Made by a program: the position numbers and the translations under genes | Origin: Callorhinus ursinus | Taxonomy: Eukaryota; Chordata; Mammalia; Carnivora; Otariidae | Length of the DNA stretch: 64,000 bases | NCBI RefSeq assembly: GCF_003265705.1 | Contig: NW_020312894.1 | Location: 337,924 to 401,923, forward strand | Direction of reading: 5' to 3' | The notes under the pieces: generated by a model | What the model was told of the DNA's origin: nothing | Seen by the model: the letters and a program-made list of their open reading frames with translations, nothing else | Databases searched by the model: none | Part shown: piece after piece, positions 1 through 27,050 of the stretch | Layout: every line of letters starts with the position of its first letter | Position numbering within the stretch: the stretch's first letter is position 1

Positions 1-199
1 AAAATTTACCTCCCCTGCACCCCCTCGTCAGGAAGCTACTGGAATAAATGCTCCAAAAAGTAAGTGCATGGGGCAGGTGGGGCAAGGGGCGCCAGACAGG
101 CTGGTGCTGTGCATCAGGAGCTGAAGCTGACACTGGGGTGTGGGAAGGAAGCGAGAGATGATGGAAAGAGTCAGCAGAGTCTAGGCGAAGAAGTGCATG

Positions 200-330
200 G
201 AAAACGGAGCTCTGCACACTCCCTCATTCATGCACTCAGTCACACTCACTTGCACACACTCCACTCCACACACCCACCCACAGACTCATAGACACACACT
301 CACATCTACAAACAGGCAGGGAAGGAACCA
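200..330. repeat. CA-rich degenerate simple repeat in the last visible PAOX intron
   Basis: Runs of cacacac and cactcac motifs without a regular period. The rest of 1-1159 is the PAOX intron before the missing last exon; I see no gene in it. Confidence 0.5.
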
Positions 331-1105
331 CAGTGTCCTTACAGGCCACATGTGGACAGGGCCTGGAGCAAACCAGATGATGGACATACTGAATAGTGGT
401 CTTAACAAAAGTACCACATCACACATGGGGAGGCCAGGGCAGAGCGAAGTGCTGGGTGGACAGAGGAGTGCAAGAGAGTTAAACCTTATCTGCCATAGGG
501 AGAGTCAATCGGGGACGCCTAAAACTGAAAATTCAAGGAGCAACATTATGGAACAAGCAAACCATAAAGAGATTATAGGGCACTGGGGAAACTGAACACT
601 GAGTTTTGGATAATATGGAGGAATTATCATTAATTTTTAACTGGGATAACTTTGCTATAGTTACACATCTTTAGAGGGCATCCTTTATCTTTAGAGACCC
701 ATTCCGGGGTGTCTGCAGTGAAACGATGTCGTATCACACAGTGGAGAGGTGGGGGGATGGGCCGTGGCCACCACGGCACAGCGCTGAAGCTGCAGGTGGG
801 GGCCCAAAGGTCCGGCCGGCTTGTGCACACATCCGAAGTTTTCCACGACCGAGTGTTTTGTAAAAAGTGGCAGCATAAGCGTGTTATATAGAGATGTGGT
901 AAATCTGGAGCTGAGACTCAGCCCTGATGGTCTGGGAAGGGGTCTGGGAAGGGGATGTTGGGTGCCCTCCAGCAGCCTGCTGTATTTTGTTATTTTGTTA
1001 CTTTGTTATTTTGCTACCAGAACTGTAGAATTTTCTGATGCTTTTTAGCCTAAGTGCATGTAAAATTCTGATAAAATAATACATGTTTCACGATTCCTAG
1101 TTTCA

Positions 1106-9949
<8,844 letters not shown>

Positions 9950-9950
<1 letters not shown>

Positions 9951-10960
9951 TCTTGATTCACTCACCTGTTCGGGTGGAGCTGAAAAGCCGTGTCTGGGAG
10001 ATCATTTTTTTAATGATACTGCAAGCCTGAAAATGTCTTGGTTTCACCCTCACACTTGATTTGTAGTTTGCCTAAGCATAGAACTCTACGTTAGAGACCT
10101 CTTCCTTCAGACTGTGAAGGCATTGTCTCCTCCCTTCTAGGAGTGTCATCAAGAAATTCACAAGCAAGGGCACCTGGGGGGCTCAGTGTGTTAAGCCTCT
10201 GACTTTCGACTCAGGTCATGATCTCAGGGTCCTAGGATTGAGCCTACATTGGGCTCTCTGCTCAGTAGGGAGTCTGCTTGTCCCTCTTCCTCTGTCCATT
10301 CCCCCACTCGTGCTCTCTAAGTAAATTAAATCTAAAAAAAAGAAAGAAAGAAAGAAAGAAAGAAAAATTCACAGGCACTCGAATTTACAATCCTTTACCA
10401 CAGTGGAGGCTTGTTCCTCCCTGAAAATTTTTAGGATCATCTGTTGAAATTTCAGGGTGGTGCCTCCATGTGCCTGGACTTTCTTTCACTATGTTGGGAA
10501 CTCGAAGACCCCTCAGTCTGGACACTCCTGCCCTCCAGTCCTGAGAACCTGTTTCATAGGTTATTTCATTAATCAATTATTTCCACCAATGACTTGTCCC
10601 CCATTTGCTGTTACCTCTTTCTAAAATTCCTATTTTAGGGTGTCAGAGGTTTGAGACTGAACCTTGAATGTTCAATGTATTCTCTCCTGCTTTCCATCTT
10701 TACCTGTTGCTCTGCTTTCTGGAGGGTTTCTGCCCATGAGGCTTTTGTTTCTGCTGTCACAGTGTTTAATTTCCAAGAGCTCTTCTTCCACACACGTCTC
10801 TTTTTAGAGAAATGTTCTGTTCTTGCTTCAAGAAAGCAATGTCTGAGGATATGAGTGAGAAACGTTGAAGTGTCATTCTCCTGTTTGGTAGGTTTGCTCC
10901 ATTGTTTCTTCTGTTTCTACCTTCCAGGAAGACACTTTGCATGCTGGCAGGTAGTTTTTT
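9950..10960 (-). repeat. Old L1 (L1M-type) fragment, split by a SINE
   Basis: Antisense L1-like text: aatgtcttggtttcacc, catagaactctacgtt, ccaagagctcttcttcc. It is interrupted by the SINE at 10168-10365, whose flanks share aaattcaca. Confidence 0.5.
10168..10365 (+). repeat. SINEC carnivore SINE with AAAG tail
   Basis: Head gggcacctggggggctcag, body with tcaggtcatgatctcaggg, tail ending in an (AAAG)n microsatellite. Flanking copies of aaattcaca suggest a target-site duplication. Confidence 0.9.
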
Positions 10961-12814
10961 GCTCATGAGGAAGAATAGGCCAGAGAGCTATTTGGAAATA
11001 CTAGGCTTGTAAGTGGGGCTCATCGAATTTGAGGTTAACTCTGGGGTGCTCAGGGTGGGGGGGGCTGTTAATTGGGGAACCCCCATCAGTATCTCTAAGT
11101 CCTTCCTTTGGGCTGGCCAGGCTCCCCAGTAAGAGTCTTCCAGTGTCCTTCCTGCAGCATATAGGTCTGGCTGCTAGTATTTTTGAAGCCAAAGAGTGGA
11201 CAGGAGTGGGGAGGGTCAGCATTCTGGGTACTGGAGACCCACCTCCAACTATGCCTCCTTCTGGAATCCCTGTGTGCAAAGACAGACGTCCAGGCTGCTG
11301 CCAGGATGGCACCAGGGCCACTGCCTGTAATCTAAGAGCTTCTTAAACATGAGAATACCTATTCTAATAATTCAAGGTGCTGAGGACTCATCCCAGAATA
11401 AAAGACAAATCCCAGCCCTCATGGAATTCAGAAAATGGACATATAAATATATATTAATATGTGATTCTCAATGAAACGTACATGCAAGGGATGCATGCAC
11501 TTTAAAGGAATGATGTTGGGAGAGGTGTTGCCATAGGAGGACAAGAAGTGGTGTCCGAAAATTCTTACAGACCACAGGCTGACCCCTCTCCTGATACTGA
11601 ACAGTTTCTGTGGCTGGTCATATAAGCAACCAAGCAGGTCAAGGCGCCCGTGAGCGACTGCCAGGAGCGAACTGCTGTCCTGGGGACCGCAACAGTGGGG
11701 AGCAGCTTTTGTGCAACCGCTTGCTGGGCGGGTGGCCCTGGGACCCCCACACCCCACACACACACTCCTCCCTCTGCACCCCATCCCAGGTCCCAGACAG
11801 GGTCCTTGACGGCTGGCTGGTGCACCGCCCCCACCGCCCCCTGCCTGCCTGGGGCTTTTGTCACGGTCGCTCAGGGAAAGCACCTGGATGGCAAGACTCG
11901 TCACACCGTGCTGGTCCCGCGAGGTACACCCTGAGTCCGAAGGCATGCACTTAACCGCTGCACAACTCCCACGTGGGGACACAAAGCCCTGGGAGGAAAC
12001 CGGACGTCATGGGGACCCAGAAATGGGCTGCTGCACTGGGCCTAGGACCAGTTCACAGAGCTGACCACCTAACCCCTGGCCTTGTCACTCAACCTGACAT
12101 CTCAGGCAATCTGACCGAGTCCAGTGAAACATATGTTTGGGATGCAGCCACCCTGCCCCTAGTGTCACCTGTTTGCTGGGAAGAACAACTCTTTCTTTGG
12201 GGGAAACTTTACCCCTACCCACTATGGCACCTGAAGCAAAGCCGCTGGTTCAGGGGGCTTCCTTCTCAAAGGTTCCCCTACATGCCATCTGGTTCCCCAG
12301 GGTTCAACTCAGCAGGGTCCCTGGGCTGCATCTGGTCTACTACAGGGGACACTTCAGCCCACAGATTAAAGATTCTTTGAGGTCCCAAACTCGGCAAAGT
12401 GGCCGCTAGTCTCTGGGTTTCTCACAGGTATGCCCATGGTGAGGGCCCTGAAGTGACCCCTGAAATCAAGATGGTGGTGGAGCCCGAGTGGCCCACCTGT
12501 TACCAAAGTGGCCAGTTCTTTTCCTACTCAAGATTGTTTGCCAAATAACCAAACCACGTTTGATGGCAAGCTGGTGATTTATTCAATGACCAGAGAATGG
12601 AGAAGGGAAGTTCATGCTCTAAAGTCATCTTCTTCTCGATTAGGTCTCATGGTCAGGGTTATACGGGTTTAGGGTAATTAAAGGGCTGGTAAGCAAGCTG
12701 ACCAGGGGTGTTTTAGGGAAGAGGAAGGGAGCTTTCTTGGAATCAGACTGCCACCTCTTTTTTTCCCTTAAATGGGCGCAGTTGGATCTGTCAGGGCACT
12801 AGTAGGTGTTTGGG
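10960..12814. other. Intergenic DNA, mostly unclassified
   Basis: No supported gene. The part near 12060-12760 has the look of degraded interspersed repeat (a short A/T-rich end and 'gctggtgatttattcaatg'), but I cannot assign a family. Confidence 0.3.
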
Positions 12815-12982
12815 TTTTTTTAAGATTTTATTTATTTATTTGACGAGAGAGAGAGGGGCAGAGCGGCAGGCAGAGGCAGAGGGAGAAGGAGACTCCCCGC
12901 TGAGCAGGGAGCCTGATGCGGGACTCGATCCCAGGACCCTGCGATCATGACCTGATCACCGACTGAGCCGCCCAGGCGCCCC
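12815..12982 (-). repeat. SINEC carnivore SINE with target-site duplication
   Basis: Minus-strand copy: T-rich tail with aagattttatttatttattt, body, then head gccgcccaggcgcccc. Direct repeats taggtgttt flank it at 12803-12811 and 12983-12991. Confidence 0.92.
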
Positions 12983-13559
12983 TAGGTGTTTTTTGTTATT
13001 ACAGTGATACGGTAATGTCCTGAGGTCATCTGGAGGGTTAGCACAGTGTCTGAACTGAATCAAACTGGTCCAAAACTGGGTCACTGGGGCTTGTTTGGAG
13101 CTTGTGGCTTCTGGCTGTACCTTAGTTTCTTGTGGCAAGCAGCACCTGTAAGCAGGGTGAGAACAGTGGGTTAGTGTGGCCTGTTTGGAGCTCGTTAGAG
13201 AGTCTCGAGGGACACGCCCACTGCCCCTTACAAGGCAGCACGGTGCCACCTTCATGGACCTGACTGTGGGACTGTGAGGGACAAATCTACATGCTCGTCC
13301 TTGGTGAAGGAGGCCCCCTAGCACGGGCCTTGGCCACTCTGGGCAGACCAACTGGCTAGACACTGGCCCTCTCTCCAGGTGGCTGGCAGTACCTCAAGGC
13401 TCCAGCCCCATTTTCAGGTTGCATTGTCACTGTCCTCGCCCCATCAGCTGACTCCGTCACCCTTGAAACTACCGTGTCATGTTTTCAGCTACCCTGTCCC
13501 TTGGTAGTCTGCCAGTGGCCACCACCAGTGGGCCCTAGTGAAGGTATTCCAATACTCTC

Positions 13560-14020
13560 CAGGTCTCACCAGTCGTTTTGGTCATAGCCATTCTAGGATG
13601 TAGGAAGTGGTATCTCATTGTGGTTCTGATTTGCATTTCCTCAGTGACTAATGATATTGAGCACCTTTATGTGTGTGCATTGGCCATTTGTATATCTTTA
13701 TTGGAGACATTTCTGTCCAATCCTTTGCCCATTTTTTTAAGTTTATTTTTTTTAGTAATCTCTACGCCGAACATAGGGCTCAAACCCATATCCTTCCAAC
13801 TGAGCCAGCCAGGCACCCCTCCTTTGCCCATTTTGTAATGGTTTGTCTTTTTATTATGGAGGTGAACGTGTTCTTTATATATTCTAGAAAGAAGACCCTT
13901 ACCACATATATGATTTGCAAAAATTTTCTCTCATTCTGTGGGTTGTCCTTTCACTTTCTTCATGGTGTCCTCTGAAACACAAAAGTTTTTAATTTTGCTG
14001 AGGACCAATTTACATATACA
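13560..14020 (-). repeat. Antisense L1 ORF2 3' fragment, split by a SINE
   Basis: Matches familiar antisense L1 text: ggtatctcattgtggttctg, atttgcatttcctcagtg, tttgcccattttttaa, ttgcaaaaattttctctcat. The SINE at 13732-13819 interrupts it. Confidence 0.7.
13732..13819 (-). repeat. Short old SINEC copy inside the L1
   Basis: Truncated minus-strand carnivore SINE ending ccaggcacccc. It is flanked by tcctttgcccatttt at 13721-13735 and 13820-13834, a target-site duplication that dates it after the L1. Confidence 0.85.
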
Positions 14021-14029
14021 TATATATGA

Positions 14030-14460
14030 AAAAAAATAAAGGGAAACCTCACCAAAATGGAGTCAGGAGCCAGAAGGGGAGCCATGCCACTCCATGGTAT
14101 TGATTACAGGAAGAATTGTGAATTACAGACCCCTACAAAACGATCCTCAACAGGAGAGTCAACTACAGGCCCCAACAGGGGGTGAGCCCAACAGGTGAAC
14201 ATACAGCCTCCACAAAAAATGGCCCACCCCGCGCCTCAGCCAAGAAGCCCTCTTCACCTGGAACTCTTGCTTCTCTCCAGTGGACTTTAGTTCAAAGCAA
14301 CCCCTCCCAATGCCCTCCTCCTCCATAAAGTTCCTCACCTTTGCTGGACTGGCACATGGTTTTTCTATAGCTTGCATGTCCCTAATTGCAATTCTCTGCT
14401 ATTCCCAAATAAACCCATTTTTGCTGGTAAAATACGTGACTTTTATTTTGAAGGTTAATA
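14030..14460 (+). mobile_element. Probable solo LTR of a class I endogenous retrovirus
   Basis: The layout fits a gammaretrovirus-like LTR: a purine-rich start, then a pyrimidine-rich stretch, then an AATAAA at about 14409-14414 (cccaaataaacccat) followed by a T/G-rich end. No internal viral gene is adjacent. The family is not identified and the borders are approximate. Confidence 0.4.
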
Positions 14461-14919
14461 CATTTTTTTTTTTTGGTCACTTGTTCTTTTGTCCCTAATT
14501 TTATGTAGGACAACAGCTGCTCGACTGGACACCAGCCCTGGGGGCTTAGAAAAACTTCTTTTATGCCGCAACCATTTCATTTTGTGTGCCTGTCACAGGG
14601 GTGTAGCCCACACTGAGGCAGTCTCCTTTAGCACCGGGTTGGTAATCTGCATGAAAATGTCTTCATTCTACCCTCAGCCTTGAAATAAACTTTGCTGAGC
14701 ATTCAATTCTGGTTTGAATTTTACTATTTCCTTGGAAAACATGAGTTTTACTTTTCATTTATCTGTTTTGTCTCCGCTATTTGCAGAACCTGAACAAGAA
14801 TTCAAACGGAGGCCTGGTAATACATGTCTGAACACCTACGTGTTATAACCAAAAAAATTTAAATACATTTAAAATGTCATTGTTAAAAATTAAATCTTAC
14901 TTTAATAAGCTACACAATC
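14460..14919. other. Intergenic DNA with a small L1-like fragment
   Basis: About 14640-14720 resembles antisense L1 (catgaaaatgtcttcattct). The rest is unassigned and A/T-rich. No gene is seen. Confidence 0.35.
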
Positions 14920-14929
14920 TTGCTGCCAC

Positions 14930-15120
14930 TGTTTTTTTTTTAAGGTATTTCTTTGACAGAGTGAGTGCGAGCGAGGGAGCACCGGCAGGCGGACGGGGAG
15001 AGGGAGAAGCCGACTCCCCACTGAGCAGGGAGCCCGAGGTGGGGCTCGATCCCCGGACCCCGGGAACCAGGACCCCAGCCGCCGGCAGACGCGTAACTGC
15101 CTGAGCCGCGCAGGCGCCCC
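14930..15120 (-). repeat. SINEC carnivore SINE with target-site duplication
   Basis: Young-looking GC-rich minus-strand copy with poly-T and a head ending caggcgcccc. Direct repeats ttgctgccac flank it at 14920-14929 and 15121-15130. It sits against the upstream edge of the ECHS1 CpG island. Confidence 0.95.
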
Positions 15121-15675
15121 TTGCTGCCACCGTCCTCTCCGGGTCTACGCGCTTCCTTCGGCCTGGACTCGTTTGCAGCCCGCAAACCCGGCTTCCGCTG
15201 ACTTCGCGGAGGTGCCAGCCCCGCAGCGGGCGGGCTGATAGGAGGGCAGCGCGTCCCTGGGAGCGTGGGGGCGTCGGGCCTCCTGGTTCCAAGAGCGGCG
15301 CCCTCGCGTCCAGCCCGGAGCCGGGCCTCCGGCCCCCAGGGCTCGTCCCGGAAGTGGGGGAACGAGCCCCGGACGTGGGGGCAAAGGTCGAAGGCCAAAG
15401 GTCAAGAGGAGGGGCGGGCAGGCCCGGGGGGGGTCTCTGCGGGCGGTAAGAGGCAGCCGGGCCGAGGCGCGGCCGGACGCGGCCACCCTGCCCTCCGGGG
15501 CCTTCCGGGCTGCCGCCCCACGGCTCAGGGTCATCGACGACCGGCATAGGGCTGGGGGCTCGCCCAAGGCCGACACTTGGAGCCCCGCTCCCGCCCCGCC
15601 CCCCGCCAGCCTCCTGGGGCTCCGGGACCCTCGCCCCGCCCCCACCTCGCCCCGCCCCCTTCCGGGGCCCGCTGG

Positions 15676-15702
15676 TCTCGCGACGCCTGCGCCGTCTCGC
15701 GA
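15676..15702. promoter_or_regulatory. ECHS1: Paired TCTCGCGA elements in the ECHS1 promoter
   Basis: Two copies of tctcgcgacgcc at 15676-15687 and 15695-15706, about 85-110 bases before the ATG. TCTCGCGA is the core of a known palindromic motif of TATA-less CpG promoters. Confidence 0.6.
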
Positions 15703-15785
15703 CGCCGGACCGGAGGCGGGCCGGGCCCTGACTGGCGCAGCCGGGGGCGGCTCCGCGGGGCGGGGCCAGCCGTCCCCACCGCGCC

Positions 15786-23005
<7,220 letters not shown>

Positions 23006-23239
23006 GCGCCTCCACCTCTGCCTAGAACCTTCTACTTAAAGACAAATTTAGAGTCTGACAGTCTTAGAAGCAAGTAAATCCTTCTTTCATAAAGGGCCGT
23101 GTAGGTGACACACAGTTTATCTGACGCTTGGGGCGCTCACTCCTGGGTGGTAGGCAGTCTTCACCCAGCGGCCATGAGAGTCCGTGTCTGGAGCATGTTC
23201 ACACTCTGACTGACCGTATTCTTCTTAATCAAAAATTAT

Positions 23240-23437
23240 GGGGCACCTGGGTGGCTCAGTTGGTTAAGCGACTGCCTCCGGCTCAGGTCATGATCCTGGA
23301 GTCCCGGGATCCAGTCCCACATAGGGCTCCCTGCTCCGCGGGAAGCCTGCTTCTCCCTCTGACCCTCTTCCCTCTCGTGCTTTCTATCTCTCATTCTCTC
23401 TCTCTCTCAAATAAATAAAATCTTTAAAAAAAAAAAA
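23240..23437 (+). repeat. SINEC carnivore SINE with target-site duplication
   Basis: Complete copy 235 bases after the ECHS1 stop: head gggcacctgggtggctcag, CT microsatellite, then aataaataaa and a poly-A tail. Duplicated flanks aaaaattatg lie at 23231-23240 and 23433-23442. Its AATAAA (about 23409) may serve ECHS1. Confidence 0.95.
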
Positions 23438-23443
23438 TTATGA

Positions 23444-23624
23444 GGGGAGCCTGGGTGGCACAGATGGGTAAGTGACTGTCAGCTCAGGTCGTGGGATCAA
23501 GCCCCACATCGGGCTCTGTGCTCAGCGGGGAGTCTGCTTCAGATCCCTCTCCCTCTGCCCCTCCCCCACTTGTGTGCGTGCGCTCGATCACACTCTCTCA
23601 AATCAATAAAAATCTTTTTAAAAA
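23444..23624 (+). repeat. Second SINEC copy in direct tandem
   Basis: A separate, more diverged SINE begins six bases after the first, same strand: ggggagcctgggtggcacag, ccccacatcgggctctgtg, ending in A-rich aatcttttt. Confidence 0.9.
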
Positions 23625-24099
23625 TTCCGCTCATGAGTCTTTGGTGATGTGTTTAAGTTTTACTCGATTTCAGGAACTGAGAGAGATTCGATGCCAAGCA
23701 TTCCCTTTGTACAGCTGCCTTCAGGTGGAAGCACATCCCCTGCTTGGTCGCTGTGCAGTCTCACAGCCAGTGAATGTGACCGCTCAGAGGGCGGGTGCTA
23801 CCAACTACGCGGCAGATGCGGATCCCGTTGTGCCTCTCTGGAGGCAAACGCCATGTCACTCTGCAAGCTTGTTTTGTCATTGTGACCTCAGTCAAACAGA
23901 GTCCATAAAGTAAGTCACCTGGCACACTCCCAGGGTAACCACTGTTAATAGGTATGTAGCTTTCTAGATGTTTCTCTGCACACGTGTGCAGACACACGGG
24001 GATAGCAGTTTTCTTATGAAAATGGAATTGCGCATCCACACTTCTGCACAGCGTGCTGACCCGTTACCTTCTGCTCCGGTCCCACAGGTGCACCCTCTT

Positions 24100-24560
24100 C
24101 TGTCTGAATTGTGGTGAAGTCTAGGAAACAAAGCTTACCATCTCAACCATTTTTAAATCTGCAGTTCAGAGGCATTGAGCATAGTGACAGTTACGCAGCT
24201 GTCCCACCATCCATCTCCACGCTGCTTTGTCCTCCCAAACAGAGACTGTCCCCGACAAACGCTAACCCTCGTCCCCCCAGCAGCCCTGGCGCTGTCTCGG
24301 CTACCTTCCTTCTGTATCTGAATTCAGCGTTTCCGGGCTCCGTTAGGTTCTAGCAGGTCCTCAAGCTTGCTTTCTTCTCATTGCTCGGTATTATTCCTGT
24401 GAGCTTTCCGCTCGATGGCCCTGAAATACGTGATGATACAGGAATGTCGCTTACTTATCCCCGTGGTGTTGGATGTTTAGGCTCGTTTCTTGTCATCAGG
24501 ACTCCCATGGGTAACACTGCAGTGACCATTCTGTGCACGAATCCTTGCACTGCGGTGCGA
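24100..24560. repeat. Old L1-type fragment downstream of ECHS1
   Basis: Text such as ttaccatctcaaccattttt, cagttcagaggcattgagc and cagctgtcccaccatccatc matches a common old mammalian L1 segment. Heavily diverged. Confidence 0.55.
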
Positions 24561-25930
24561 GCATGTCTGTTAAGATTTCGAGAACTGAGCCTACTGCCTG
24601 CGGTGGAGACCTGCCCACTCTGCCCCATCAGCAGCAGTCGACAGGGCCCGTCTTCTGGTGCTTGTCAGTCTGCAAGATTGGTGTTAGGGCTGCTTGTATC
24701 CAAATCCCTAGGGTGCTTGCTTAAATACACATGCCCAGACCTGGATCAGAACTATGGGAGGCCCTGGAATGCGTGGTCTCCAGCGGTTTCTGGTGCCCCG
24801 CAGAACTGTGTTCGGGGCTATAACACTGAGTGTCATTTGCTGTGGGAGACAGAATTTCCACAGCAAGCTTCCTCTGCTGGCTTCGGACTGGTGGGCCAGC
24901 TGCATCCCCCAGATCACACCTCACAGGGCACTGGGTGACCGAGGGACCCCAGTTACAGGAAGCCCCCTCTGCCCCACCAAACATCTGCCACTGAATTCGT
25001 GGGTCAGCGAGGCACAGTGCTCTAGACCCTCCCATCTCTCCAGGCCATTGAGTAAAAGTCCTGAGCATGGGTCAGAGACCATTCTCCTACTGCTTGTGTG
25101 GGCTTCATGGGTGAAGGGGGCTGTCACTGTCCCAGGATGGGGCCCCAGCCTCAAAACATCCTCAGACCCTCTGAGGTGATGTCAGGACATGGGCATCTCT
25201 CCAGGTGGGTGCTGGGCACCATGGGGACCCAGCTGGCTCTTGGCGCTGTGCATGCAACAGAGCAGCTACAGCTTAACTGATGGCCCTACGTGAGGGGTGA
25301 GGCCCTGCTGGCTGCCATGCAACCCCCATCCCTCACCCCATCAGTCTTGCTCTATGGAGACGGCCCCAGTTCTCAGTGGAGGTGTGCCCATGGCACTGCG
25401 GGATGGCAGATGGAGTGTTGCCACCATTTTTGGAAAACAGTCTGCTACACATTCAACCAGGATCGGGCCCTGGAACCACCATCCTGACCCAGCCCTGGAC
25501 ACAGAGAGGCGGTGGGCTGCACCTCGGAGGAGGGTGGGGTGGGTATCTTCCAGCAGGGAGGTGGTGGCACCCTGAGCAGGAAAGCACAGTATGGTTCGTG
25601 GTCCCAGGTCTCCAGGGGCAAGGGGCAAGCAGGCAGGGCACTCTGGCCAGCTGAAGGCAAGGTGCTCCCTCTGTTCAAGGGGACGAGGTGTGGATACGTT
25701 CCCCACCCCACCCCCAATCTGGACACCCCATCTTCGTGGGGTGGGGGTGGGGAGGTCCAATCCTGAGGAGGACCAGCAGCTGGGGCCCCTGGGTAAGAGG
25801 TCAGGTCACTGCTGTCCTGGGATGGGACACTGCACCCCACTCAGGTACCTGAGGGGTGTCAGCAGGTTGGCGCCTGGGAGACGAGGTGGGACCCCCCACT
25901 AAGGTGCTCCCAGCACACCAGCTTGGCCCA
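24560..25930. other. Intergenic DNA between ECHS1 and FUOM
   Basis: No coding exon recognised. GC content rises to the right into the FUOM CpG island. Confidence 0.4.
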
Positions 25931-27050
25931 GAGGCCGCTCCTGCCTGCCCTCCAGGGTCCCCTGCAGGGTCCCCTGCAGGGCAGGCCCGTGGGCGCCCTT
26001 GTGAAGAACGTTGGTTGAAGAAGTCGGACGGCTCTGGCCACCCGCCCCCCCAGGGACCCAGCGGGCTGGGCTGGGAGTGGGGGTGGGGGTCAGCAAGGCC
26101 TGAGGAGCGGAACGGAAGGGGGATGGGGAGGCCGCGAGGGGCGGCAGACGGACGCCTGGGCCGGGGATCCGGCGAGGGACGCGAGGCCCCGCAAGACGCT
26201 GCGGGGGGCTGTGCCGGCTGTCGCCCCCGCCCCCGGGCAGCACGCGCGAGCCGCGGTCGTCGTCGGCGCGCCCAGCCCTTCGGGGCGCCCGGGGGGCCCT
26301 CCCCATCGCGCGGCCGAGCCCCCGCTCCTGCCCCGCCCCTTCCGCCGAGGCCACGCCCCTCCGCTCCAGGCCGCGGGATCATGGTGGTGCTGAAGGGCGT
26401 CCCGGCGCTCCTGTCCCCTGAGCTGCTCTACGCCCTGGCACGGATGGGGCACGGAGACGAGATCGGTGAGGGGCGGGGGCAGGGCCCCCGCCACCCCAGG
26501 CCCCGCAGGGGTCCTGGCCCAGGTTGTGCTCCCGTCCGGGAGGCGACAGCTCCCCAAGCCCGGGAGGAGCCGGGTCCTGGCCTGGAGGCATTGCTTTGGC
26601 CGCCCCGTCCCACTTCCCAGTAGGGCACCCGCCAGCCCCACATTCTTTAGGAAACAGGCCCGGCTGGTGGCCCGAGCCCCTGCCCAGACCTTGGTCGCCC
26701 CCAGTTGGTCACGAGGACGGTGGCCCTTGGTCCGGGCGGGGCTGCGTCGGCAGGTGCGTCGGCAGGTCCGGCCCCTCCCCCAGCCCGGCTTTCTGGGGGC
26801 CCCGGGGCCAAGTTCCCAGCTCCGGCCTCAGGCCCAGTGTGCCCCTTATTCTCCAGAACCCCTCCCAGGCGGCCCACGAGGGGCCACACCGCTTTCTTTG
26901 GGGCGGTTTGTCTTTTCCTGGAGCCATGGACCTGGGGCGGGGGCTGCGCAGCCGGACGCCGGAGCGGGCTGGGGGCGGCAGCACCCCTAAGGGGTGGAGG
27001 CGGGGGGGGGGGGGGGGGGGGTTCTAAGCTCCTCCCTCGTAGCCCCTGCA
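25930..27050 (+). promoter_or_regulatory. FUOM: CpG island and promoter of FUOM
   Basis: High GC and CpG density around FUOM exon 1 and early intron 1, with GC boxes before the ATG at 26381 (ccccgccccttccgcc, ccacgcccctccgc). It ends with a 20-base G run in intron 1. Confidence 0.7.
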
